Assembly (NCBI RefSeq): GCF_963169125.1
Contig: NC_084794.1
Span: forward strand, 226,731,409-226,795,408
DNA: 64,000 bases
Origin: Humulus lupulus
Lineage: Eukaryota; Streptophyta; Magnoliopsida; Rosales; Cannabaceae
Direction: 5' to 3'
The translations under genes and the position numbers were made by a program. The notes beneath the pieces are model-generated. The model searched no databases. It was not told the origin of the DNA and saw only the letters and a program-made list of their open reading frames with translations. This document shows, one piece after another, positions 32,110 to 44,281 of this stretch (within the stretch, counting starts at the first letter, position 1; each line of letters opens with the position of its first letter).

Positions 32110-32609
32110 GGGGTTGATTTATGAGTGCCAAATTGGCTTATATTTCACCTCCAAACCTCAAGTACAACTTTTCTTGAAGAAAGCATATCCCATGAGCCAT
32201 GGTAACTCACGGAACATTAGATTACAATGAAGATGGAGTGTATGATGAAACAAAAGATTATAAGTGGAAAGAGCACAAAAGCCTACCATATGATGCTTTG
32301 ACGTATCTAAACGATCTTGAGAAAAAGTTTTGGGAGGATGAATTGGAGACATTACATGAGAGCAACGACAAAAGCGAGTTGCAAGTTGAAGTTGCTTCAT
32401 TGAAAGAAAATATTGAGGATTTCACGGTAGAGTTACTTAAGATGAAGAAGAAGGAGAGTGACCGGGCTATTAAATGGGTTGGACTGAATATTTCAATCGC
32501 ACACTTGAAACATGAAGCGATTATTGAATATAGGAGATACATGGAGGCGTTGGTTGGTGAGGTTCCTCAATCTTCATTTATGGCAAGGCCTAAATGCCCT
32601 AATGAATAA
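32110..32609 (+). CDS. Small coiled-coil protein remnant, copy 1
   Basis: The open frame 32199-32609 (136 codons) may extend upstream to a splice acceptor cacatgcag at 32109. It encodes an acidic N-terminus, the stretch YKWKEHKSLPYDALTYLND, then a heptad-rich helix (ELQVEVASLKENIEDFTVEL) ending IAHLKHEAIIEYRRYMEAL. The same order of motifs occurs at 34657-35115, so these are paralogues. The FKW-x-(D/E)H-x-LP pattern faintly recalls the end of GRF-type zinc fingers, but the Cys residues are not evident. Function unknown. It could be part of a Ulp1-bearing Mutator-like element or a gene fragment. Confidence 0.4.
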
Positions 32610-33240
32610 AATTACTATATTATGTACGGCGTAGAATCTATTTTTGTTTGTATTGTATTTTATTATAGTAGACTTGAAACTAGTTATTTGTTTAATTTAT
32701 TTACATTAACAATGTTTTCATTATAAATTTAAAATATTTTGCAACATCACGTGATTTATGACTGCTGATTACACAAAGTAATTATAAGAGTTGCTAGTAT
32801 GCAGAAGGAATTACTAAACATAATTTTGTATTACTACTTTGTGAAATGAATTACTGAGCCTTTGTTGTATTAGAACAATTATAATTTTTTTTAACTAATA
32901 TATTGGTGACTACATGTGATATTTTAAAAGCAAGAAAGAGCATTATCATTATTTCAGAATAGTGCATGGTTATTCACATAATAAGAATATATCCCTAAAT
33001 TAATCCATGTGTCCATCCCCATGTAAATAACAATCGTATTTGCCAAGCCTACTTAACTATATAAACTCTGAGACATCTAAAAAATTGTTTAGGACACTGA
33101 TAACTAATTGGCCCAAACTGCTTCTCCATGGACAACAGTGTTGATAGTTAAGCTCAGAATGCTAACTACTACTTCCCTTCAACTTGTTTTTGTCATGAAA
33201 TAACTGTGATTCGAACCTCGTGGAGCCAAGACAACCTTGG
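32610..33240. other. AT-rich spacer, no gene seen
   Basis: Non-coding AT-rich sequence between copy 1 of the coiled-coil ORF and the TG...AT insertion. Nothing recognisable. Confidence 0.45.
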
Positions 33241-34581
33241 TGTTGCAAAATTTATTGCTACGCAAGTATACGTAATCACAACTGTAGTAATATTCGGTAA
33301 ATCCGATTATCATCCCACGAAGACTGACAACCAATTACCAACAATTAATTTCCAATTCTATTTTACCAATAAAGATTTAATGTTCCATAAAAAAACTAAA
33401 AATTAAATAAATAAACAAACAATTATAAAAACTTTGAATTAAAACTTCACTATTAACACTAGAGACTAATTCAAGAAAAGACAAATTAGGGAATATAATC
33501 TTATCAACTATCCACTCTATTATTTACCAATGGAATATTCTCAATCTTTCTTCCTTATTAAGATAGCGAGTTTACCAAAAAATTTAATACTCAGTTTATG
33601 AAATATTAAACTCGACTTAAATGATATTTTTTTATATTTCTATGATAAATTCACATAATAAAAGAATTAAGATAAAAAACTCACAAACAATCGTGATACT
33701 GTCATTCAAGATTAAATTTATGTCCGATCAATTATACCATATTCGAACCTCACTTGTTAGATTTTAATTCAAACTCATGTAGATTATGTAAAAAGATGGC
33801 TAATCAATCACATATCAAAACAACAAATTGAATAGATCTTAATAGAGAAGAAGAGAAGTCATAAACTTTGCATTAATTCATAAAAGTGGTTCAAGAGATT
33901 TAATTAAAAACCCTAAAACTGAAATTAGTTCATCAACATATCAAAGAAATCATTAATACTAAAATCTAACATAAAAAAAATTAAAGAAGAGGAAAAAGAA
34001 CTCTAGAATTGATCTCTGAAATCATTCTCCAAATGTTCTCCTTGCCTCCCTTCATAAAAGTTGCACTAAAAACTGATAAGATCCCCCTTCTATTTATAAA
34101 AAAAATGCTTAAATATTCAACCCTAAAATGTTTCAGCTAAAAAGGACAAAAATGCCCTTCAATGTTTACGTACGAATACGCATCGCAAATGAAATCATCA
34201 AGTTAACAATAGCAAATCAAGCCTCAAAATTACAAATGAAATCATCATATAACCTTCAAAAACTCAACCATCTCAGCAATCCAGATTTTTAATCAAAACA
34301 GTTCCTCAACATACTTAGATCAAAATAAAGAAAAGCTCTCCTAACCATGATTAGTAAACATCTTGTATTTGAATTACTTTATACACACTGAATTCTTACA
34401 ACCAATACCAATATCTCATATGCTTGCATTACCTATTACTCTCCACTAATGTAAACAACATAGGCTCAAAAAATCAAAAAGACTTTTAAGGCTTATAACG
34501 AACGACTTAGGCAAAGGTAGATGAAATGTCATTTTAGGCTAAAAATGACCATAAGCATACAAAACAAACATACTAATCTAT
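33241..34581. mobile_element. 1.3-kb unassigned LTR-like element, copy 2
   Basis: It begins tgttgcaaaatttattgctacgc, closely matching the start of 28463-29687 (shared blocks acgcaagtatacgtaatc and cccacgaagactga). It is flanked by the perfect 5-bp duplication cttgg (33236-33240 and 34582-34586). Its right end reads ctaatctat instead of ctcatttatca. No coding region. Confidence 0.78.
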
Positions 34582-34656
34582 CTTGGGAATAGGTAAAATG
34601 ACGTGACAAGTAAAGGGGTAGTTCATTATGCATTGGGACATTAGAATCCATGGCTA

Positions 34657-35115
34657 GTGAGGGTGGTCCCCCTGATGAAGCATGTATCTTTCCTTGAAAT
34701 TCTTAAACAACCATTAACTGTGGATGAGCAAACTGATAGGGAGTGTTTCTTCTGGAAAGTTCATACGAAGCTCCCCGAGAATGCTCTAACCTATCTAAAT
34801 GAGAAAAATTATTTTGATATGGAGTGGAATGACTTGGGTAAAGGAATACGCATCGCCCACCTCGAAATAGAAATTGCTTCTTTGAAGGCTAGAATAACTC
34901 ATTTGGAAGGGGAGGTGATGGATACGCAATACCGTTCACACACAAGTAATGTAGACTATGGGCTTAAGGTGAAGGCATGAGATTTTGAGCGTGCAACGTT
35001 GAAGTTAAATATTTCTAAACTTAAGCATGAGGCTGTGGCTCAATACCGTCACTTGTTGGAGTTGAGGCTCGACAAACTATCCCCAAAGAGGAAGAGAAAC
35101 AGTAGAGGAGGTTAA
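34657..35115 (+). pseudogene. Small coiled-coil protein remnant, copy 2
   Basis: The frame is open from 34657 (no ATG; the first codon is GTG) to a stop at 34978, then continues in the same frame to TAA 35113-35115. It shares ECFFWKVHTKLPENALTYLNE with the copy at 32199, then a heptad-rich helix (IAHLEIEIASLKARITHLEG) and ISKLKHEAVAQYRHLLELR, and ends in a basic tail PKRKRNSRGG that could be a nuclear localisation signal. The internal TGA makes this a pseudogene unless read through. Function unknown. Confidence 0.45.
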
Positions 35116-35666
35116 CCATGATTGTTAATAATCAACTCTTTCCTATTTTGAAAGTAATATGCTTGTTAATTATTATTATTAAACGTGTTGCCTTTTGACA
35201 TCTATTTCTGTTTGTTATTTTTAGACTATTTTTTTGTTAGCCCGGGTAATGTTAGTATGTGGTGCTATTTTTATTAAGTTGCTTTCCCATGAATTTTTCA
35301 TTCCAAGAACTTTTTAATCTATGATATTTACTCTTTTCACAATTTCACACATTCATGACTTTAATATGTTATGTCTGAGATAACTAAAGAAACAATGATA
35401 GTTAGTAAACTCATTCAATGGCAAGAATGGATTAACGTACCACAAATTACTATAACATGTCAAATAACAAAGTCTCCAATATGCTAGTTGAAAAAAAAGT
35501 TTTCATAAAACAACCATCAGTACCAACTCCTAGTTAACCTTTAAGAAGGTCCATAAAATTTCCACATAAACGTAACACAATTGCCACTAAAGCAAAAGAA
35601 ATAATATAGGGTTATAATACTTCGTAAAGTAGTTATTTATACTAAGTCGGACGTGGTAAGATGAGG
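35116..35666. other. AT-rich intergenic sequence
   Basis: No coding sequence seen between the plus-strand coiled-coil remnant and the convergent end of the Ulp1-like pseudogene. Confidence 0.45.
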
Positions 35667-36600
35667 TCAACTACTTCTGCGTTTGCTTGATGCTTTGGAT
35701 GAGTTTGGTTTCATGTTCTTGGCTCTATTCTTCTTGTTCAAATATCTTGAGTCACTCTTTGATACGAAAGGCGATTTCACCAGTGTGGACTAAGATTTGG
35801 TGGAGGTTGAGGAAGGGGTCAGTGTTGTTACCCAGGTAGTATCATATAACTCTTTCACTACAGACAATACTTGGCTCCAGGCCTCGTTACTATCATGACA
35901 AATCAATGTTATGACAGTATCGAACATAGCTTGTTCTGCATCAAACTGCCCAAATTTCCAACAATTAATCACATTGTTACACACACCATCACATGACAAT
36001 TGTAAGAAAAATAAATTAAAGGGAAATAAAAAATCATGAATAAGATAGAGTATACCACTTCCACCGTTTCCTTTCTATCCGAAAAAGCTTCCATGAATTT
36101 CATCACATAAAATCCACAGTCATAACCGTTGTCCTGCTGCGGAACATCTTTCGCAAATTTAACCTCCATGGAAAAAAACTCGAATTCTACTCTAAGTTTC
36201 ATCTTCACATTGAGCTCTAAGAGTGTATCAAGAGTTATAATCTTCCATTATTGAATAAATTAGTTTAAATAGTATCAATCAAGGGCCTAAAAACCATAGA
36301 CTAAACATACATTTATGTGCATGCTCTCAAATTGTGGAAAGAGTTATAACCTACCTTTTTTAATTGATTAGTTAAACTAATAGCTACCAATAAACCTAAA
36401 AACAATACAAGCAATACGATAATACCATTTCTTTTGTCTCAGTAATTCAAGTATTATTCCTTGTCGGGCTCTTCATGGAATCCCACATGAAAACCTTAGC
36501 CAGTTTCATCTATATATGTGCAAGAAACTAGTGGTTTCCCATGCACTTTCTCAACACCAGAACAAACATCTACATGTACAATCTTAGCTATATTATGAAA
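35667..36600 (-). pseudogene. Ulp1-like (C48) protease, 3' exons
   Basis: SUMO/ubiquitin-like protease catalytic end. The exon 36056-36216 reads EVKFAKDVPQQDNGYDCGFYVMKFME, with the catalytic Cys in YDCG and the oxyanion Gln before it, and ends at a donor GTATAC. The last exon, about 35667-35945, follows an acceptor tttgggcag and starts FDAEQAMFDTVITLI; it has one in-frame TAG near 35791 and then continues to a basic Ser/Lys tail ending TGA 35667-35669. Upstream, 36450-36560 encodes KVFMWDSMKSPTRNN with the catalytic Asp (WDS). It is preceded by VHG where VHW is expected, and a frameshift separates the two. The 5' part of the gene lies at 59350-61917. Confidence 0.75.
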
Positions 36601-36713
36601 GGTTCCATTGTATAATAAATCAGTTCTAACCAAATAACTTAATTTAAGATAAAGAAGATAATTACATGTCCAATGATCGCCAAATATGCATAGAATAAAT
36701 TGGACCAGTCTTG

Positions 36714-38583
36714 TGTTGGATTAGCTTATACAAGATCTTTATTTATTTTCATATATATCTAATATTAAACAAATTAATACGAGATAGCCAAAAACATGTT
36801 TCTAAAATCAAATTCAAAGAGAAACAAAGAATAGAATACTTACAGTATACGCAGCGGAATTAAAGAGTCCTTCCTCCAGTTTCTCCAACTCTTGTATCCT
36901 CTCTGTCGCAGAGTATTATCAAGAAACTGAACCGATCTTCTATTTTCTTCACAATCTTCCAATGTATCCTTAGAACCACCTATACTAGGGTGGGAAATTC
37001 TCAACACATGAGATAGATATAGAGAGAAGAAGAGAAAATAACAAAGAGGCTTAGAAAAGGACTTGTGTTTAGATAGAATCTAAAACTATCAGAAAACCAG
37101 TGATTAATCTTATCTGTCGTCTCAGAAATCTTTACTGATGACTTCTCTCTAAGAACTCCTTTTATAGACTCAATTAGGCCATGTAATTTAATTAAAAAAT
37201 CAATAAAATAATAGTCATTTTAAAGCCCTAGGTCGAAATTATCATGGGCTATAGGCCCGTGAAATTTCCCATTTGATTATAAGCCCATTAGACTTAAAAT
37301 CAAGGCTTGTATTATTTTCTATTGATTTAATTAATTAAATAATTATTTAAATATTTTATCAAATTAATTATTTATAATTTGAACCTTGATTTAAACTTAT
37401 TTATTAATTTAGATACCATTTTATCTTAATTAATAAATCTGCCATAATTTCTCTTTTCTTCTCAAAATTACACAACTCTGTGAAACTATCCAAAATTGAC
37501 CTGGTCAACTTTGATAATTCTAATTGATGATTAAATCAATTAATTGAGACTATCTAGATGATTTTATCCAAGGTACAATGGGGACCATGGGCCTATGAAA
37601 TCAAGCTCCAATAAGTTATCATAAATCTAACAAATAAATTTACTAACTTATTAATTCCTCGTGACTCCACTATAGACTCGGAATTGCACTCTTGAATTCA
37701 TAGAACGCTCTATAACAAATATAGATACGCTATTAACTATCCATTGTTACAACCATAATTGTCACTCAATCCTCTATATATGATCTACAATGAGATAGGA
37801 CTAAAATACCGTTTTACCCCTCATTGTATTTTATCCTTAAAACACTTAGTTCCTTGTAAATGATATTTCAGTAAACTAATTTAATTACTGAAATGAGATC
37901 TCAATCATTTAACACCTTGAACCAAACTAAAAGGAAACAATCATTTCACTTCTTCATAAGAAGCTATAGATGTTCATATCTATGATTAACACTCCCACTC
38001 AATTATACTACCAAGTTCCCAAGATGTAAGTATGGGCTAGTCCGTAGGGTAAGCTGGTAACGAACAAGTCAATGAACTCAAATAATATAATCAGTTAGAA
38101 TACTAACCACTCAGAATTGAGATTGAATTGACCTATGGTCAACTATATGATATGACTAGAATAGATAATAACGGTATGTTTACTTATCTTATCAACTATC
38201 AATATCGGTCCTGTCCGATGTAACAAATACATCCGGTCTTATCTACTTTGCTAATGTTCTGGAAAGAACATAACACTGTAATGTGTAAGTAGATCATATC
38301 GTAGATTGGCAAGTCAGTGTAAATCCTGTGCACTGACTAATCTTAGGACTAACTTATTTTGAACATAAAATCATATTTATATTCCACTGTGATTACGTCA
38401 CTATAAATAAGATTAGCTATATGCTCGAGATTTAATAGAAGTTTATATTAAACAAATAATCATAAAAATAAAACATGTGAGCAAAGTGATTAACCAAGTC
38501 AAAAAATGATTTCTATTCTTTTATTGGTAATAAAATGAGATTACAAAGAATTTGGGTTTTAATTAGGGCATAAAACCCCAAAA
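36714..38583 (-). repeat. 3' LTR of copia C
   Basis: On the plus strand it starts tgttggattagc and ends gcataaaacccca. Next to it inside the element, the minus strand reads gcaagtgggagttttttt, the copia polypurine tract. A minus-strand TATA box (TCTATAAAAGGAG) is at about 37156-37168. Homologous copies are at 44282-46108, 55317-57174 and 58380-58770. Confidence 0.87.
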
Positions 38584-38608
38584 AAACTCCCACTTGCACT
38601 AATTGAAA

Positions 38609-40326
38609 CTAACGCCTTAATTCTACTAATCCCATTTCCTTGATATGCTTATCAAATGTAGCTTCTAGTAGTGTCTTTGTAAACGGATCCGCAAGATTGT
38701 CTTCAGTTGCAATCTTCATAACCTTCACATCTCCCTTGGCCACATATTCTTGAATAATGTGATACTTCCTTTCTATATGCTTACTCCTCTTGTGACTTCG
38801 AGGTTCTTTCGAGTTGGCTATCGCTCCTGTATTGTCCCAAAACAACACAAGCGGTTTATCCATTTCTGGAATAACACCAAGATCTAAATAGAACTTCTTT
38901 AGCCAGACTATTTCCTTAGCTGCTTCTGACGCGGCTATGTACTCGGCCTCCATGGTGGAATTTGAGATTGCAGACTGCTTTACACTTCTCCAAATCACAG
39001 CTCCACCCCCAAGAGTAAACACTATTCCAGAAGAAGACTTCCTGTCATCAACATCAGTCTGAAAATCTGAATTGGTGTAGCCTACAGGGTTCAGAACACC
39101 ACCCTTGTAGACTAACATATAATCCCTAGTCCATCTCAAATACTTCAGGATATGCTTAACTACTATCCAATGTTCCGGTCCTGGGTTTGACTGATACCTG
39201 CTCACTACTCCCACTGCATAGCAGATATCTGGTCTAGTACACAACATGGCATACATCAGACTTCCAACTGCAGATGTGTAAGGAACTTTTCTCATTGCAT
39301 CTTCCTCTTCAGGAGTCTGGGGAGACTGCTTCTTTGAAAAATGAATTCCATGGCGGGACGGTAGACGCCCTTTCTTGGAATTTGTCATTGAGAAACGTTC
39401 AAGCACTTTATCTATGTAAGCTGCTTGAGATAGAGCTAAGAGTCTGTTCTTTCTATCCTTAATGATCTGGATACCTAGAACATAACTTTCTTCACCCAAA
39501 TCCTTCATCTGGAATTGAGTGCTCAACCAATTCTTCACATCTGATAATTTCTTAGCATTGTTTCCAATGAGTAAGATATCATCTACATAAAGAACCAGGA
39601 ATACCACTATTTGATTTGCCTTCAGTTGGTAAACACATGGCTCATCAATATTTTGTTCAAAGCCATAGGTTTTGATTATTTCATCAACCCTAAGATTCCC
39701 GGAACGAGAAGCTTGCTTAAGTCCATAGATGGACCTATTCAACTTGCAAATTTTTCCTTCTTGTCCAGATACTTTAAATCCTTCTGGCTGATCCATATAA
39801 ATGATTTTGTCAAGCTTTCCATTAAGAAAAGCTGTCTTGACGTCCATTTTCCAGATCTCATAGTCGAGAGCGGCTGCTATGGATAGGAGGATGCAAATGG
39901 ATTTGAGCATGGCTATTGGACTAAAAGTTTCCTCATAGTCCACGCCTTCTCTTTGGGTATAACCCTTTGCCACTAATCGAGCCTTATAAGTCTCGATATT
40001 TCCATCAACACCTCGTTTCTTCTTGTAGATCCACTTGCACCCAATGGACCTAAAGTCACTAGGTGCTTCCACAAGATCCCAGACGGAATCCATTTCCTAT
40101 TTCATGGCTTCGAGCCATAGTTCCTTTTCAGGGCTAGCCATGGCCTGTTTGAAAGACAACAGATCATCATCACTAGTGTCACCAACAACCATATTGGTTT
40201 CACTATCCAAACCATAGCGAACTGGGTTCCTAGAAACCCTCCCACTACGATGAGGCTCCGTGACTGTTTGCTCAGGAACAGTGGTACTTTCTATAGGATC
40301 TTGGAATTTAAATCTAGATGCATGCT
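38609..40326 (-). pseudogene. Copia C Pol: RT and RNase H
   Basis: The open frame 38609-40093 (494 codons) holds a complete copia [57 protein letters not shown], catalytic [47 protein letters not shown]. An RNase H follows: [45 protein letters not shown], ending [19 protein letters not shown] replaces the usual GYTD, so an RNase H acidic residue is lost. A TAG at 40094 separates the upstream segment 40097-40326 (HRSGRVSRNPVRYG hinge), where element D inserted. Confidence 0.9.
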
Positions 40327-42127
40327 TGCTATTATTTTTCCAAACACATAATAGAAACATAGAATAACATGACATACATATAAATATTATATTCGTAAAT
40401 TAACATAAACACAATGATGTAGAAACTTACGAATACACAGCGGAACTGGAACAACTCATTCCTTCAATCTCTCTAACTCTTGATTCCTTTCTGTAGCAGA
40501 GTATTATCAAGAGATTGAACTAGATCAGCAACACAGTCTTCCTCACCAAGCCTTTGATCAACCTAGAACTAGTGTGGGCTGGTTCTCAACACATGAGATA
40601 GAAATCTAGAAAAGAAGAAGAGATAGTGGCTAAGAAATGATTAGAGTGTCTAGGTTTTCACTTACCCAATGAATCAACTAAGACTGACTTTTGAAAACCC
40701 TAGATATCATATTCCTTATATAGAAAACTTAATGAGCTTTATTTAAATTTAAATTTTGAATTAATTAAAATAATAAACAAAAAGATAAAAGCCTTGGGCT
40801 CCCACAAATGGACTTGGGCCCAATACTTTTATTTTGAATTTAAATCCCAATTGGGCCTAAATTCAAAACCTTTTTATTTATTTATTTATTTATTTTAATT
40901 AATTAACTAAATCCTTATTAAAATTAACTAATTATAATTTGAAACTTGATTTAATTTTTATTTATTTATATTGACACCAATTTATCAATATTAATAAATT
41001 TACCCAAAGATTCTCTTTTATTTTCTAAATCTCATATCTCTATAAATTTTCCAAAATTGACCTAGTCAACTTTAAAAAATCCTAATTGATAATTAAATCA
41101 ATTAATTGAGACATTCTAGATGATTTACTCAAAGGTGATGCGGGGACCATGGATCTATGAAATCAAGCTCCAATAAGTTACCGTGAATTTATTTACGAAT
41201 AATTTCACTACCTTATTAACTCCTCATGGCTCCACTATAGACTTGGAATTGAACTCTTGAATTCATAGAACGTATTTTCCAAACCATAAATACGTTATCC
41301 ATTGCTCTAACCATTACAGTTAGTCAATCCTCTATCAATGACTTACTAACAAGCTGGGTGAAAATTACCATTTTACCCCTCATCAGTATTTTATCCTTAA
41401 CTCCCACTAAGTTCCTTATAAATGATAACTTAATCATAGAAATGAGATCTCAATCATTTAACCTTTTGAACAAAGCAATTAAGGAAATCATCTTTTCACT
41501 TCTCATACAGAACTTATAGATTTCATATCTATGAATAATACTCCCACTCAATTACATTACTAAATCTCCAAGATGTAAGTATGGGCTAGACCGTAGGGTA
41601 AGCTGGTAACGAACAAGTCAAAAGATTTAAATAATAAAATTAGCAGAATATTATCACTCAGAATTAAGATCGACTTAACCTATGGTCAACGTTGTGATAT
41701 TGATTAGATTCGATAACAACGATACTTATTTATCAATCAATAATCAATATCGGTCCTAGTCCAATGTAACCAAATACATCCGATCATATCTACTTGGTCA
41801 ATGCCTTGGACAAGACATCACACTCCTAATGTGTAAGTAGATCATATCATAGATTTCCTAATCAGTGAAAATCCAATGCACTGATCTAATCTAGGACTCG
41901 TTCTTTTGAACATATAATTACAACTATAATCCACTGTGACCTAGTCACTATAATTGTAACTATCCATATGCTCAGGATTTTATGAATGTTTGTATTAATT
42001 GAATAAACATGTAATAAAACAAGCGAACAATGCAATTGAATAAACAAAACGATTTCTACTTCTTTTATTGATAATAATAACGTGTTACATAAGAAATATG
42101 GTTTTATTAAGGGCATAAAACCCAACA
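40327..42127 (-). repeat. 3' LTR of copia D
   Basis: On the plus strand it runs from tgctattatttttcc to gcataaaacccaaca. It follows C pol sequence on the left, with atgct (40322-40326) as the likely target site, and D pol sequence on the right. The sequence is related to the C LTR (shared cagcggaact, caatgg/gaccatgg and tatgggctag blocks) but clearly a different family. A minus-strand TATA box lies near 40715-40722. Confidence 0.82.
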
Positions 42128-44190
42128 AAATCCACTTGCCCTTTTAAAACAAACGAGACATGTTTTTCAAACCCATTCCCTCTACATGCTTCACGAAAAC
42201 ACTCTCAGCCAAAGTCTTGGTAAAAGGATCTGCCAGATTGTCTTCCGACGCTATCTTCATCACCTTGATGTCACCCCTGGACACATATTCCCTAATGATG
42301 TGGTATTTCCTCTCTATATGCTTTGCTCTTTTATGACTTCGAGGTTCTTTCGAATTCGCTATAGCCCCATTATTGTCACAGTACAATATGAGTGGTTTAT
42401 CCATTCCTGGAATAACACCGAGATCTGTGTAGAACTTCTTCAGCCATACTATTTCCTTAGCCGCTTCAGACGCAGCTATGTACTCAGCCTCCATGGTGGA
42501 ATCTGAAATGGCAGACTACTTAATGCTTCTCCAAATCACAGCTCCACCCCCAAGAGTAAACACCATTCCTGAAGTAGACTTCCTGTCATCGACATCCGTC
42601 TGAAAATCAGAATCAGTGTAGCCTATCGGGTCTAGTGAACCTCCCGAATAGACCAGCATATAATCCTTTGTTCTACGTAGATACTTCAGTATGTGCTTGA
42701 CCGCTGCCCAATGTTGTCTACCAGGATTTGACTGGTACCTGCTTACAACTCCCACTGCATAGCAGATGTCCGGTCTAGTGCATAACATAGCATACATAAG
42801 ACTTCCAACTGCGGATGCATAGGGAATCTGTTTCATCTCTTCTTCCTCTTGAGGAGTCTGTGGAGACTGCTTCTTAGAAAGATGAACTCCATGTCGGGAT
42901 GGCAACAGTCCCTTCTTCGAGTTTTTCATAGAGAAACGTTCAAGTACCTTATCTATGTACGCTGCTTGAGATAGTGCCAACATCTTGTTCTTCCTGTCCC
43001 GAATGATCTGAATACCGAGAATGAAACTAGCTTCACCCAAATCTTTCATCTGAAATTTGGTACCGAGCCAGTTCTTTATGTCTGATAATTTCTTGACATT
43101 GTTGCCAATGAGCAAAATATCATCTACATAAAGTACCAAGAACACTTTCACATCATTTTCCCTCAGTTGGTAAACACAGGGTTCATCGACGTTCTGCTCA
43201 AAACAATAGGTCTTAATTATTTCATTAAACCTTAAGTTCCAGGAGTGCGAAGCTTGTTTAAGACCATAAATGGACCTATTGAGCTTACATACTTTCTTTT
43301 CTTGTCCAGCTACTACAAATCCTTCTGGTTGATCCATATAAATGGTCTCATCAAGAAAGCCATTTAGAAATGCTGTCTTGACGTCCATTTTCCAAATCTC
43401 ATAATTAAGAGCTGCAGCGATGGATAAAAGTATGCGAATGGATTTTAACATGGCCACTGGAGAGAAAGTTTCCTCATAGTCAACTCCCTCTCTTTGGGTA
43501 TAACCCTTTGCCACAAGTCGAGCCTTATATGTCTCAACATTTCCATCAGCTCCTCTTTTCTTCTTGTAGATCCACTTGAATCCAATGGGCCTAAAATCCA
43601 CCGGTGCTTCTACAAGATCCCAGACGGAATTGGAGTACATGGACTCCATCTCCTGGTTCATGGCTTCGAGCCACAAATCCTTTTCAGAACTAACCATTGC
43701 CTATTTAAAGGACAATGGATCATCATCATGTGTGTCAGTTACTACCATATTGGTTTCACCATCCATCCCGTAGCGTTCCGTGTTCCGAGAAACCCTCCCA
43801 CTACGACAAGGCACCGTAACTGTCTGACTTGGACCAGCTGTCTGTTCTTCTTCAACTTTCTTGTTGATTTGCATTGGTATGGGTTGAGCATTTCCTGCTG
43901 ATTGCATTTCTTCCAACAATATTTTACTCTGAGGTTTGAAGTTTTTCATGTAGTCATTTTCTAGAAAAGTAGCGTTTGTGGAAACAAACCCTTTCTTGTC
44001 AATTGTACTATAAAATAGACCACCCCGAGTACCTTTAGGATAGCCTACAAATAAGCAAACCTCAGTTCGCGATTCTAGCTTTCCTTCCTTTTTCCTCAGG
44101 ACATGAGCAGGACACCGCCAAATTTTATAACGGCGTAGACTAGGTTCACGTCCATTCCATAGTTCTAGAGGCGTTTTGGAGATAGCCATA
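42128..44190 (-). pseudogene. Copia D Pol: integrase C-terminus, RT, RNase H
   Basis: The segment 43701-44189 gives the integrase C-terminal part (AISKTPLELWNGREPSLRR, LFVGYPKGTRGGLFYS, CRSGRVSRNTERYG). 42516-43697 gives a near-complete RT with [22 protein letters not shown] and [11 protein letters not shown], plus the RNase H start [19 protein letters not shown]. 42144-42494 completes RNase H. Only two stops separate these frames (near 43699 and 42513), so D is the best preserved pol in the window. It stops dead at 44190 in the integrase core; the N-terminal half, gag and 5' LTR are missing. Confidence 0.88.
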
Positions 44191-44281
44191 GAATAAAAAG
44201 ATATTTATATTTTCAAATAAAGATTTAATAAAAATCTCAAGAATTTAAATGAAAATATCTTAAATATATGATATCATAATA
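44191..44281. other. AT-rich filler at the D / C-LTR junction
   Basis: About 90 bases of AT-rich sequence join truncated D integrase to the C LTR. They replace the LTR end seen in the other C copies. They contain an imperfect inverted repeat around aagatattt ... aaatatctt (44203-44266). Confidence 0.5.
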
